Source: Betaproteobacteria bacterium (GTDB taxonomy: Bacteria > Pseudomonadota > Gammaproteobacteria > Burkholderiales > SG8-39). Taken from it: a DNA stretch of 14,340 nucleotides. The position numbers and the translations under genes are program-made. Positions 1 through 8,188 of this stretch are shown piece by piece. Below the pieces are notes generated by a model. The model was not told where the DNA came from, did not search any database, and saw nothing but the letters and a program-made list of their open reading frames with translations. Every line of letters begins with the position of its first letter. The stretch's first letter is position 1. The DNA lies in assembly GCA_011391185.1 (NCBI GenBank), contig JAABRB010000051.1:1-14340 (forward strand). The letters run 5' to 3'.

Positions 1-1
1 G

Positions 2-1849
2 ACCAAGCCGATCGCGGCCTTGAAAGGCGAGATGCCGCGCATCTACGCCGAGTTCGAGAAGATCTGCAGGAAGCTCGAGCGCCACTACCGCGAGGTTCAG
101 GATGTCGAGTTCACGATCGAGCGCGGCAAGCTCTGGATGCTGCAGACGCGCGATGCGAAACGCACCGCGCAGGCCGCGGTCCGCATCGCGGTGAACCTCG
201 CCGACGAGAAGCTCATCAGCCGGGCCGAGGCCGTGAAGCGCGTCATGCCGGAGCAGATCGATTTCTTCCTGCACCCGCAGTTCGATCCGGCCGCGAAGCG
301 CGCCGCAAAAGAACGCGGTGACCGGATCGCCACCGGATTGAACGTCTCGCCCGGCGCGGCGAGCGGTGTCCTCGCGTTCGACGCCGACACGGCCCAGACC
401 TGGGGTCTCGACCAGAAGAAGGCGGTCATCATGGTCCGCCCCGAAACCAAGCCCGACGACGTGCACGGCATGCTTGCGGCGCGGGGGATCCTCACCAGCC
501 GCGGCGGGCGCACCAGCCACGCGGCGCTCGTCGCGCGGCAATTCGGCAAGCCCGCGGTGGTGGGCGTGGCGGCGCTGCGCGTCGACGCCGATGCGCGCCG
601 GTTCACCGTGGCCGGGCGCGTCTTCAAGGAAGGCGACGCGGTGTCGATCGACGGCACCTCGGGCGAGGTCTTCGCGGGCGAGTTGAAGACCGTCATCCCG
701 AATTTCGACGACCCTTATCTCATCAAGCTCCTCGAGTGGGCGGACGGTTTCCGCACGCTCGGAGTCTGGGCAAACGCCGACTACCCCCGCGATGCGCAGC
801 GCGCGCGCGAGTACGGCGCCGAGGGAATCGGACTTTGTCGGACGGAGCACATGTTCTTCGAGACCGACCGCCTGCCGCTCGTCCGGCAGATGATCATGGC
901 GGCCACGGACGAGGAGCGTGCCGTACCGCTCGCCAAGCTCCTGCCGATCCAGCGCGCCGATTTCATCGGCCTCTTCAAGGTCATGGACGGCCTACCCGTC
1001 ACGATTCGCCTGATCGACCCACCGCTGCACGAATTCCTGCCGAGCCACGACGAGCTGTTGCAGGAGGTGACCGAGCTCGAGACCCGCGTCGAGATCGCCG
1101 ACGGGACGGGCGATCCGCTCGGCCTCGCGGGCGCGCTCGCGCAAAAGAAAAAGGTGCTCGGCGTGGTCGAAGCGATGCGCGAGCAGAATCCGATGCTCGG
1201 TCTGCGCGGCGTGCGCCTCGGGATCCACCTACCCGCGCTCGTGCGCATGCAGGTTCGCGCGATCGTCGAAGCAGCATGCGTGTGCGTGAAGTCCGGTGTC
1301 AAGGTCCATCCCAAGATCATGATTCCGCTCGTCGCCACCACGAACGAGCTCCGCATCGAGCAGGGCATCCTGGATGCCGAGGCGAAAGCGGTGATGAAGG
1401 AACAGGGCGTCAAGTTGAAATACGAGTTCGGAACGATGATCGAGATCCCGCGCGCGGCGCTCGTGGCCGACCGGATCGCCCGCCATGCGCAGTTCTTCTC
1501 CTTCGGCACGAACGATCTCACGCAGACCACTTTCGGCATCTCCCGCGATGACGCGGAGACCGGCTTCCTGCGTGAATACCTCGAGAAGCACATCCTGCTG
1601 GAGAATCCGTTCGCCACCATCGACCAGGCCGGGGTCGGCAAGTTGATGGAAACGGGCGTGACGCTCGGACGGAGTACCCGCCCGGATCTCGAGGTCGGCA
1701 TCTGCGGCGAGCACGGCGGCGATCCGAAGTCGATCGACTTCTGCCACCGGATCGGGCTCGACTACGTCAGCTGCTCGCCGTTCCGCGTGCCGATCGCGCG
1801 CCTCGCCGCCGCCCACGCCGCGCTCGCGGAGCATCGGAAAGGAAACTAG
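2..1849 (+). CDS. ppdK: Pyruvate, phosphate dikinase, C-terminal part (5' end cut by the window)
   Basis: PPDK interconverts pyruvate, ATP and phosphate with PEP, AMP and pyrophosphate in the cytoplasm. About 615 residues are present of a family usually near 870-900. The reading frame is open to the left edge, so the ATP-grasp domain lies mostly outside and the TTG at 20 is not the true start. The opening segment contains the PPDK-typical FTIERGKLWMLQTR. The phosphohistidine swivelling domain follows, with GGRTSHAALVAR and the catalytic His codon at 518-520. The C-terminal PEP/pyruvate TIM barrel shows GIGLCRTEHMFF, GLRGVRLGI, FSFGTNDLTQTTFG and GICGEHGGDPKS, with the catalytic Cys codon at 1703-1705. 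The length and these motifs fit PPDK better than PEP synthase or PTS enzyme I. One oddity is Arg where many PPDKs have Met beside the catalytic His (GGMTSHAA). The gene ends in TAG and converges on the TonB-like gene. Confidence 0.95.
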   Translation, partial: TKPIAALKGEMPRIYAEFEKICRKLERHYREVQDVEFTIERGKLWMLQTRDAKRTAQAAVRIAVNLADEKLISRAEAVKRVMPEQIDFFLHPQFDPAAKRAAKERGDRIATGLNVSPGAASGVLAFDADTAQTWGLDQKKAVIMVRPETKPDDVHGMLAARGILTSRGGRTSHAALVARQFGKPAVVGVAALRVDADARRFTVAGRVFKEGDAVSIDGTSGEVFAGELKTVIPNFDDPYLIKLLEWADGFRTLGVWANADYPRDAQRAREYGAEGIGLCRTEHMFFETDRLPLVRQMIMAATDEERAVPLAKLLPIQRADFIGLFKVMDGLPVTIRLIDPPLHEFLPSHDELLQEVTELETRVEIADGTGDPLGLAGALAQKKKVLGVVEAMREQNPMLGLRGVRLGIHLPALVRMQVRAIVEAACVCVKSGVKVHPKIMIPLVATTNELRIEQGILDAEAKAVMKEQGVKLKYEFGTMIEIPRAALVADRIARHAQFFSFGTNDLTQTTFGISRDDAETGFLREYLEKHILLENPFATIDQAGVGKLMETGVTLGRSTRPDLEVGICGEHGGDPKSIDFCHRIGLDYVSCSPFRVPIARLAAAHAALAEHRKGN

Positions 1850-2005
1850 CGGAATGAGAGCCGTCAGGTTCCTTGAGGGCGGCGGCGGTAGGATACGAAC
1901 AGGTGGAAACCGGCGGGTTTCTCCCCGTTACCCCCCTTCCCGCCAAGAACAAACCCTCCGTTGATCAGCGCTGCACTGCGTCGCTCTTCAATTGCAAAAG
2001 AAGAC

Positions 2006-2028
2006 AAACCTCGCTTACGCGGGGTTTT
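2006..2028. terminator. Rho-independent terminator hairpin between ppdK and tonB
   Basis: A 9-bp stem (AAACCTCGC, 2006-2014, with GCGGGGTTT, 2019-2027; one G:T pair) closes a TTAC loop and is followed by TTTT on the plus strand. Read on the minus strand, the same hairpin runs into a T-rich stretch (TTTGTCTTCTTTT). It could therefore stop transcription from both convergent genes. It lies about 155 bases after the ppdK stop. Confidence 0.65.
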
Positions 2029-2039
2029 CAGTTCTGCAG

Positions 2040-2107
2040 GAAGGAGGTTAACGGGAGGGAACCTTGCGGGTTCCCTCCGGTTCGTAACCTTCGGCTTTTT
2101 CTCTTTT
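2040..2107 (+). terminator. Long composite hairpin with T-tract, second terminator after ppdK
   Basis: A perfect 10-bp stem, GGAGGGAACC (2054-2063) with GGTTCCCTCC (2069-2078), closes a 5-base loop. Outer segments can extend it imperfectly: GAAGG at 2040-2044 can pair with CCTTC at 2088-2092, and GGTTA pairs with TAACC inside. The plus strand then reads CTTTTTCTCTTTT up to the tonB stop codon. This suggests a strong plus-strand terminator, or a hairpin protecting the tonB mRNA 3' end. Apart from this and the hairpin at 2006-2028, I see only a short stem (1906-1921) in the 257-base gap 1850-2106. Confidence 0.5.
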
Positions 2108-2901
2108 CAGAGAATCCTGAACCTCACCGGCAAAACTATGGACTTGTTGGCGGACGACGGCCCGAGCGTGCCGAGCTTGAGCACGGCACGGACCGCGGCC
2201 TCGTCGAGAATCCTGTGGCCGGAGCCGCTCGCGATGGAGGCATCGAGAATTCGACCACCCTCGCCGAGCTCGACGAGCAGGGTCACCTCGCCCTGGAGCC
2301 CGCGCTCGAGGGCTTCCGGCGGAAACAGAATCGTCTCCGAAAGACGGCCGAGCGTTTCGCGCAGCTCGTTCGGCGAAAGTTCTTCAGCCGGCGCGCTGGG
2401 CGGTACGCGTAATCCGGTGCCGCCACGCAAATGCTCGGGCAGGCGGAGATCGAGGCCTTTGCGCGAGGCAGATGCTGCCGCAGTCTCGAGGCGGGGCGGC
2501 TTCGACTCGGCTGGCTTCGGTTCCGGCTTCGGTTGCGGCCGCTCGGCCCGCGGTTTCGGGGTCGGCTTGGGTTGGGGCTTCGGCTCGATCGGATCCTTGA
2601 GCACCTCCGCCTGCGGCGGATCGATGGTGTTCTTGAGCACTCTGGGCGGCGCAGCAGGCGTCTTTTCAGGAACCGGCACCGCTGGTTTTTCCGGAGGGGG
2701 CGGAGGCGGCGGTTCGAGCCGCGCGGTGAGCGCCGCGATCGACGCCTCCGGCAGGGGCGCGAGCGGCCGGATCGGACTGCCGGGCAGGGACAACACGAAG
2801 GCGTGCAGGGCAATCGATCCGGCGATCGCCCACCGCAACGGGGCCCTCGACTCGCCCGAGAGCGCGGGAAATTCGGGTCGGTAACTTTGACTTATCGCCA
2901 T
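2107..2901 (-). CDS. TonB-like energy transducer
   Basis: The 264-residue protein has the TonB layout. A short N-terminal cytoplasmic piece is followed by one membrane anchor (about residues 22-40, LRWAIAGSIALHAFVLSL), a Pro/Lys/Glu-rich periplasmic spacer (about 64-135, starting with a run of seven prolines), and a C-terminal TonB domain (about 184-264). The domain shows LQGEVTLLVELGEGGRI, then DEAAVRAV, and ends in LPVRFRIL. Family members couple the inner-membrane proton gradient, through ExbB/ExbD, to outer-membrane transporters. No exbB, exbD or receptor gene lies in this window, so the partner and substrate are unknown. I chose the ATG at 2901 because GGAG sits about 5 bases upstream and the anchor follows at the right distance; the longer open frame runs back into the ankyrin gene. 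It could instead be a TonB-family protein of another envelope system. Confidence 0.85.
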   Translation of the reverse strand: MAISQSYRPEFPALSGESRAPLRWAIAGSIALHAFVLSLPGSPIRPLAPLPEASIAALTARLEPPPPPPPEKPAVPVPEKTPAAPPRVLKNTIDPPQAEVLKDPIEPKPQPKPTPKPRAERPQPKPEPKPAESKPPRLETAAASASRKGLDLRLPEHLRGGTGLRVPPSAPAEELSPNELRETLGRLSETILFPPEALERGLQGEVTLLVELGEGGRILDASIASGSGHRILDEAAVRAVLKLGTLGPSSANKSIVLPVRFRIL

Positions 2902-2915
2902 GAATCTCCGAATAT
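2887..2915 (+). promoter_or_regulatory. Possible sigma70-type promoter for the ankyrin gene
   Basis: TTGACT (2887-2892) matches the -35 consensus at five of six bases. After a 17-base spacer, GAATAT (2910-2915) is a weak -10. Transcription would start near 2922, leaving a very short leader before the GTG at 2930. The -35 box lies inside the first codons of the divergent tonB gene. The call rests on eye-matching only. Confidence 0.25.
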
Positions 2916-2929
2916 GACGGCCGTAGAGT

Positions 2930-3964
2930 GTGAATGGCAAGCAGGAATTGACCCACGCCGACCGAGCACGCAACTGCCTGGCCGCGGCAACACTGGCCTT
3001 CGCCCTGATGGCGCCGGCCGGCGCGGCGGCGGAACTTCCCGACCCCGTCCGATTCGCGGTCACCATCCAGTCCGGTGACGTCGCGACCGTCAAAGGCTGG
3101 CTGGAAGCAGGACTCGACCCCGAATTTTCAGCCGATCGCGTCGGAACGGGACTCATGCTCGCCGCATGGGAGGGCAACATCGGCATGATGGCGGTCTTCG
3201 TGGCGCACGGGGCCAATGTCAACGCGATGAATCCGATCCGCGAGCAGCCGCTGATGCACGCGGCGTGGCAGGGCCATCTCGACGCAGTGCGCTGGCTGCT
3301 CGACCGCGGCGCGCAGATCAACCGCCAGGGTCTCGAATGGTCCGCGCTCCACTACGCGGTGTTCGCGGGTCATCGGGAAGTCGTGAATACGCTCATCGCC
3401 CGGGGCGCGAACATCGACGCCCGATCGACCAACGGATCCTCGCCGCTGATGATGGCCTCGCGCGAGGGGCACACGAAGCTCGCACAGCTGCTGGTCAATC
3501 TCGGCGCGAACACCCGCCTCAAGAACGATTGGGGCGACGACGCCGTCACGTGGGCGATGCGCTATGGCAATCCGCAAATCGCCCGGGTGGTCGCAACGCC
3601 CGAGCGCTTCGCGGATGCCGCCCGCACGCCGCGCGAGCAGTTCGGCGCGCCGACCCGCTCGCTCGCCTCCCCGGATAATCTTGCGAGCATCATCAGCGCC
3701 ATTCGCGTTGCGGAGATCGAAGGACGCTCGACGCTGGCGCTTCAGGAGCAGTACCTCGCCGCCGTGCGCGAGCTGCGCGCGGCACGCGCTGCCGACGAGG
3801 CACGCGCACGGACCGAGGTGGGGACGCCCGCCGCCCTTGAAATCCGCGGACAGCGCGGCGCACCGGGCCGCGAGCGGGCCGTCCTGATTTACGGACAGCC
3901 TCCCACGGCAATCGCACCAGTCGCCACGCCGCTCCGCGCCGTGCCCGGCGCGGCCGGGCCCTGA
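2930..3964 (+). CDS. Secreted ankyrin-repeat protein
   Basis: This 344-residue protein has a likely Sec signal peptide: basic residues followed by a hydrophobic core, NCLAAATLAFALMAP, with probable cleavage after AGAAA (residue 34). The mature protein is therefore probably periplasmic. About five to six ankyrin repeats fill residues 37-225, with clear cores such as GLMLAAWEGN, PLMHAAWQGHLDAVRWLL, SALHYAVFAGHREVVNTL and PLMMASREGHTKLAQLL. Ankyrin repeats bind proteins; no enzyme domain is visible. The tail (about 226-344) is a charged, probably helical stretch rich in Ala/Arg/Glu, then a Pro/Ala-rich end. Its partner is unknown. The frame opens only after a TAG at 2924, making the GTG at 2930 the first possible start. 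No good ribosome binding site precedes it, so TTG at 2948 is an alternative. The start lies 28 bp from the divergent tonB start. Confidence 0.8.
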   Translation: MNGKQELTHADRARNCLAAATLAFALMAPAGAAAELPDPVRFAVTIQSGDVATVKGWLEAGLDPEFSADRVGTGLMLAAWEGNIGMMAVFVAHGANVNAMNPIREQPLMHAAWQGHLDAVRWLLDRGAQINRQGLEWSALHYAVFAGHREVVNTLIARGANIDARSTNGSSPLMMASREGHTKLAQLLVNLGANTRLKNDWGDDAVTWAMRYGNPQIARVVATPERFADAARTPREQFGAPTRSLASPDNLASIISAIRVAEIEGRSTLALQEQYLAAVRELRAARAADEARARTEVGTPAALEIRGQRGAPGRERAVLIYGQPPTAIAPVATPLRAVPGAAGP

Positions 3965-3988
3965 CCGGGCTCGCGGCGCAGGAATTCA

Positions 3989-4864
3989 ATGGCGGGCGCA
4001 AGGCAGCAACGCTTCGACGCCGCCACACTGGGTAGCGGCTTTCGACATGCGACGGTCGCCGCATCCGACGTCAGGCTGCATGTCGTACGCGGCGGCAAGG
4101 GCGAGCCGGTCGTCCTTCTCTCGGGCTGGCCACAATCCTGGTATTCCTGGCACAAGCTGATGCCACTGCTCGCGGCGCGGTACGAAGTCGCGGCGATCGA
4201 CCTGCCCGGCATGGGCGATTCCGAACGACCTGCGGACGGCTATGATGTCGCAACGATGGCGCGCCGCGTGCACGAATCGGTCATCGCACTCGGCTTCAAC
4301 CGTGTACGGCTGGTCACGCACGACATCGGCACCTGGCTCGCGTTTCCCTACGCGCACGACTTCGGAGCGAGCCTGCACAGCGTGGTGTTCATGGACGCCG
4401 TCATTCCCGGGCTTTTCGCCGCCCCGCCCGATCCGAAGCTCTGGCACTTCGGCTTCAATCAGCAGCGCGGGCTTGCCGAAGCGCTGACCGCGGGTCGCGA
4501 GCGCGTCTTCCTCGAATGGTTCTTCCGGAATCGCTCGCTCGTCACCGATGCGATCAGCGCGGCCGATCTCGACGAATACGAGCGCGTTTACAGTGCGCCG
4601 GGCGCCATGCAGGCCGGCTTCGAATACTACCGGGCGATGCCGGTTTCCATGAAGCAGAACCAGGCTTACGCCGCACGCGGGAAGCTCGAGGTCCCGGCGG
4701 CTGTTTTCGGCAGCGACACGCCGATCGGCCCCGTGATGATCGACGCGATGCAGAAGCTCTGCGAGAACATCGTCGCGGAGATCGTGCCCGGAAGCGGCCA
4801 CTACATCCCTGAAGAGCAGCCGGACTGGCTCTTCGGAAAGCTGTCGACGTTCCTCGCGGACTGA
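3989..4864 (+). CDS. Alpha/beta hydrolase, epoxide hydrolase-like
   Basis: The 291-residue protein has an alpha/beta-hydrolase fold of the Asp-nucleophile group (epoxide hydrolases, haloalkane and fluoroacetate dehalogenases). Visible elements, in order: the oxyanion-hole region LLSGWPQSWYSW (43-54), IDLPGMGDSERP (70-81), the nucleophile elbow THDIGTW with Asp112, a lid with FEYYRAMP (211-218; Tyr213/Tyr214 are candidates for the ring-opening tyrosine), an acid candidate Asp243 in GSDTPIG, and the base His271 in GSGHYIPEEQP. The usual HGFP/HGWP motif is SGWP here. There is no signal peptide, so it is probably cytosolic. AGGA ends 5 bases before the ATG, which supports this start. It lies 24 bp after the ankyrin gene on the same strand and may be co-transcribed with it. 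The substrate cannot be told from sequence. Confidence 0.85.
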   Translation: MAGARQQRFDAATLGSGFRHATVAASDVRLHVVRGGKGEPVVLLSGWPQSWYSWHKLMPLLAARYEVAAIDLPGMGDSERPADGYDVATMARRVHESVIALGFNRVRLVTHDIGTWLAFPYAHDFGASLHSVVFMDAVIPGLFAAPPDPKLWHFGFNQQRGLAEALTAGRERVFLEWFFRNRSLVTDAISAADLDEYERVYSAPGAMQAGFEYYRAMPVSMKQNQAYAARGKLEVPAAVFGSDTPIGPVMIDAMQKLCENIVAEIVPGSGHYIPEEQPDWLFGKLSTFLAD

Positions 4865-4892
4865 GCGTACGCGCGCGCTTCGCGTAATCCGT

Positions 4893-6836
4893 CTAGCGAC
4901 CTTCCGTTTCCGCACGCCAGCGCTCCACGAGCGCCAGCATTTGCGTCTGGAGCGCCGGCTGGTCGGCGTCCGACTGGTACGCGTACCGATAGTGCGCTTC
5001 GACCAGTGCGGACAATGTCTCGGTGAAGTACGGGCAACGGTCGGACGCAAGGCGCCCGAGCCAGGCGAGCGGTGTCTCGCCGGGTTGCCGCGCGTAGCCG
5101 GCACGTGCGAGCGCCGACTCGGCCTGGAAGTATGGCGACGTTCTTGCAGACTCCACATTCACGGGCGTCGTTCCCGGCGCCTGGTTCGCCCGCGGACGCC
5201 GAAAAAGCCGCCAATAGAGCCATACGCACACCAGTAGCGCGCCGGCGAGGAGCCAGCTCCCGGTGTCTTCGCTTTCGCGCACGCGCCAGTCGCTGAATCG
5301 CGCCCAGAGCCAGGAGATCCGATCGTAGATCGGCGTGAACGGCCCCGCTTCCTGCGCCTCGGCCTCCGCCCAGATCGCCGGGGTTGTGTCCACGGTCACC
5401 CAGGCGCCATCGACGTATGCCTGGGTCCACGCGTGGGCGTGGCGTCTGCGCACGACGTACAGCTTGTCGATCTCGCCGAACTCCCGCGCGGAGTAGCCAA
5501 CGACGTAGCGCGCCGGCACGCCGAGGCTGCGCAGCATGAGGGTGGTTGCCGTGGCGAAATACTCGCAATGCCCGGAACGCGATGCGAGCAGGAAATCGCC
5601 GAGGCTCTTGCCGCCCGGCCGGCTTCCGAGATAGAGGCTGTAACGGAAGCGCTCGCCGAAGAAGCGCCGGACCGCCGAGACGGCGCCGGCGCCACTGCCG
5701 GGGGTGCCGAGCTGGCGCTTCACCTCGCCGAGCAGCGGGTCGAGCTGGCTCGGCACGTGCAGATCCGCATCGGTCGGCGCCGGCTGGAGAATCACGCCCG
5801 GTGCATGGGCGACATTGAATCTCAGGTAGGGCAACGCGTCGGCCACCTTCACCGAGCGGAGCGCGTTACGCGAAACGGCGTTCGCCGCGAGATTGGACAC
5901 CGAGCGCGTCCCCGACGGCAGCGCGAGCATCGCGCCACCCTCGGCCGTATAGCCGCTCACCTGGATGTGCTCCAGCCGCCCGACGGGCGACCCCAGCAGC
6001 CACGTCTGGCCCTCTGCCGGCGCATCGAGCAGCGTGAAACGCTCGACGGGTGCGCGCCATGCGCTGCCATCGAAGAGCGTGTAGGCCGCCTCGAAGAGCA
6101 GCAATTCGTCGACCGGCCGCTCGGTACGGACCCGCCAGACGATCGCGTCGGAGAGCTTGATTCGCCCGACATCGCCGATTCGCGTGGCGGCGCGATAGGG
6201 ATCCGGTTCTGCCGCCGACAACCACTCGAAGGCGATGTCCTCGAGCGCGAGCTGAAGGCGATTCATCCCCACCGACGTCGCCGAGCCCAGGACGATCGCG
6301 AATGCAACGGCAAGCACCCAGGTCCAGGTTGCGCGGCCCCGTGCCCGCACCGCGTATAGCGCATAGGCGACGAGTAGCGTGGCCACGGGCAGATACATCT
6401 GGTACACGTTGACTGCAATGCTCGCCGAAACCATGCAGAGCGCGAAATACGCATGGGCGACATTGATCGGCCGGTCGGCTTCCGGAAGGTCGCTCCTGCG
6501 CAGCGAATAGAAGAGATTCCGCAGTTTCAGCGCGCCCGCTTCCGACACGAGCTGCGCGAGCAGCACGGGCGCGACGGTCACGGGCAGCCAGACGACCGCA
6601 CGCAGCACGCCTTGCGACATGCCAAGCGTCGCGGCGAAGTAGCCGATGGCCCCGATCGACAGCAGTGTGCCCAGGTCCGTGACCCGATTGAAATCCGCGG
6701 TCTCGAAGCTGAGCCGCAGATTGGCGGTGCGCAGCGCTTCGACGAGCACCCCGAGCAGGACGCCGAGCCACAGCACATCGGCGCAGGAGCCCCAGAGCGC
6801 GAGTCCGAGTCCGAGCAGAAACCGCGGCGGCTTCAT
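4893..6836 (-). CDS. tgpA: TgpA-like membrane transglutaminase (DUF3488, transglutaminase core, DUF4129)
   Basis: This 647-residue inner-membrane protein has the TgpA architecture. Several N-terminal membrane helices fill about residues 5-200. A periplasmic region with a transglutaminase-like core follows, then a single helix (WLLAGALLVCVWLYWRLF, about residues 530-550) and a cytoplasmic DUF4129-like tail. The Cys-His-Asp triad is visible: Cys424 in RSGHCEYFATA, His468 in RRHAHAWTQAY and Asp483 in VTVDTTP. Pseudomonas aeruginosa TgpA (PA2873) is an essential protein of this type; its true substrate is unsettled, and peptide or peptidoglycan-linked amide chemistry is a guess. The ATG at 6836 overlaps the DUF58 stop (ATGA), which fixes the start and suggests translational coupling. 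The open frame extends 14 codons further upstream, but that reading is less likely. Confidence 0.9.
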   Translation of the reverse strand: MKPPRFLLGLGLALWGSCADVLWLGVLLGVLVEALRTANLRLSFETADFNRVTDLGTLLSIGAIGYFAATLGMSQGVLRAVVWLPVTVAPVLLAQLVSEAGALKLRNLFYSLRRSDLPEADRPINVAHAYFALCMVSASIAVNVYQMYLPVATLLVAYALYAVRARGRATWTWVLAVAFAIVLGSATSVGMNRLQLALEDIAFEWLSAAEPDPYRAATRIGDVGRIKLSDAIVWRVRTERPVDELLLFEAAYTLFDGSAWRAPVERFTLLDAPAEGQTWLLGSPVGRLEHIQVSGYTAEGGAMLALPSGTRSVSNLAANAVSRNALRSVKVADALPYLRFNVAHAPGVILQPAPTDADLHVPSQLDPLLGEVKRQLGTPGSGAGAVSAVRRFFGERFRYSLYLGSRPGGKSLGDFLLASRSGHCEYFATATTLMLRSLGVPARYVVGYSAREFGEIDKLYVVRRRHAHAWTQAYVDGAWVTVDTTPAIWAEAEAQEAGPFTPIYDRISWLWARFSDWRVRESEDTGSWLLAGALLVCVWLYWRLFRRPRANQAPGTTPVNVESARTSPYFQAESALARAGYARQPGETPLAWLGRLASDRCPYFTETLSALVEAHYRYAYQSDADQPALQTQMLALVERWRAETEGR

Positions 6837-8152
6837 GATTGCGTGAGCGCCTCCCGCACCGCGCCGGGCCGGACCCAACGCACTTCCGGCGGAACCGCGG
6901 GGACCGGCGAGTCGGGCATCGACTCGGCAACGACGTACGCCCGCACGCCGATACGCAGGCCCTGAAGCGCCGCAACGAGCCGGGCGCGCGGCTCGTCCCA
7001 GGCCTGCAACACCAGGATTGCGCTGCTGATCACCGGCGCATGCGCGGTCACGGACCGGGCGAGCTGCGCGAAGCTTTCGCGACGCGAAGGGTTGACCGTG
7101 GCGAGCACGCGCAGCAGCGTGTCGTGGGTCCCGAGGCCGCGGCCGATCGTGATTCGATGGGCATCGCGTCCCACGAATAGCAGATCGAGCAGGGAATCCC
7201 GGCCGCGGTTCGCCACTGCGAACGACGCGGCCACCGAGACTGCCGCCTCGAAAGCCTCGTCCATTGTGGCCGTGGTCGCGGTGTCCAGAACCAGCGCATG
7301 CCGGGTGAAGTATTCCTCCTGGAATTCCTTCACGACCGGCCGGCCGGTACGCGCCCAGCTACGCCAGTGGATCGCGCGCAGCGGATCGCCCGGCCGATAA
7401 TCGCGCAGCGCGCGGAATTCCTCCGAGTCGCCGACCCGCGATGCCTGCGAGATGCCACCCGGCTGGTGGTGACGGCTTCCGCCGAACACGGGCCATTCGA
7501 CCGGATGGATCTGTGGCAGGACGACCAGCGCCTCGGCCGCCGGGGCATCGAATAGCGACCGCCACAATCCCAGCGGATCGCTGCGCGACACGCCGAAGCC
7601 TTCAAAGAACGCCACGCCCCGGTAGAGCGGCTGGAGCGCCAGCGTCACTTCGGCCGATTGCCCGGGCTTGAGAGCGGGAATGTCCGCAGGCGCCACTGCA
7701 ACGCCGCGCATGCGCCGCAGCCAATCCACCCAGTCGGGATAGCCCACTGCCCGGTCGAACCAGTTCGACGCGCGCGTGCGCCGCCGCGCGAAGGCCGCAG
7801 CGTCCGGATAGGGTTGGCGCAGGCGTTCCTCGAGCGCGAGGCCGTCCAGGGTGCGCGTCGAGACATTGCGCAATGTCACGACATAGCGCACCGGAATTCC
7901 CACGGTCACGAATCGCGGGAGACGACGCGCGATTTCCAGCGCAGGCCGCAGCCGGCCGCGCCCGATGAAGCCCACCAGCATCAGGCTGAAGCCGACGGCG
8001 AACACCATGTGCGCAAGCGAGAGGCGCGTATCCACGCCCAACAGCCCCGCCGCGACTCCGGTGCTCGCGACAAGCACGCCGGAGGGCGTCACGCGCCGCT
8101 GAAACCAACGGGTGACCCGGAACACCCTGCGAAACAGATTCAGAAGCCGCAT
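6833..8152 (-). CDS. DUF58 (VWA-like) membrane protein
   Basis: The 439-residue protein has two N-terminal hydrophobic segments (about 22-40 and 46-63), a central beta-rich region, and the DUF58 signature at about 245-277: EFRALRDYRPGDPLRAIHWR, followed by a Trp-Ala-Arg and a VVKEF segment. The downstream ALVLDTATT is the VWA-like first strand, with an incomplete metal-site motif (DTA rather than DxSxS). DUF58 proteins almost always sit beside MoxR ATPases, and their molecular role is not firmly known. Here the gene is second in the moxR-DUF58-tgpA operon. Its stop overlaps the tgpA start by four bases. Its own start lies 193 bp from the moxR stop because a structured repeat fills the gap. 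CAGGG or GAGGG upstream can serve as a ribosome binding site. Confidence 0.9.
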   Translation of the reverse strand: MRLLNLFRRVFRVTRWFQRRVTPSGVLVASTGVAAGLLGVDTRLSLAHMVFAVGFSLMLVGFIGRGRLRPALEIARRLPRFVTVGIPVRYVVTLRNVSTRTLDGLALEERLRQPYPDAAAFARRRTRASNWFDRAVGYPDWVDWLRRMRGVAVAPADIPALKPGQSAEVTLALQPLYRGVAFFEGFGVSRSDPLGLWRSLFDAPAAEALVVLPQIHPVEWPVFGGSRHHQPGGISQASRVGDSEEFRALRDYRPGDPLRAIHWRSWARTGRPVVKEFQEEYFTRHALVLDTATTATMDEAFEAAVSVAASFAVANRGRDSLLDLLFVGRDAHRITIGRGLGTHDTLLRVLATVNPSRRESFAQLARSVTAHAPVISSAILVLQAWDEPRARLVAALQGLRIGVRAYVVAESMPDSPVPAVPPEVRWVRPGAVREALTQS

Positions 8153-8188
8153 CGCCCTGGTGACCCTCGCGGTGCGGCCGCTCTTTTT

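Noticed and set aside
1850..2106. Small RNA or riboswitch in the ppdK-tonB gap
   Set aside because: The hairpins are explained as terminators of convergent genes. I recognise no known ncRNA core or promoter there.
2911..2940. Minus-strand promoter TTGCCA/CATATT for tonB
   Set aside because: The predicted start would fall about three bases before the ATG and remove the ribosome binding site.
2902..3321. N-terminal extension of the TonB-like protein to 404 residues
   Set aside because: It would overlap the ankyrin coding region. The ATG at 2901 has a ribosome binding site and places the membrane anchor normally.
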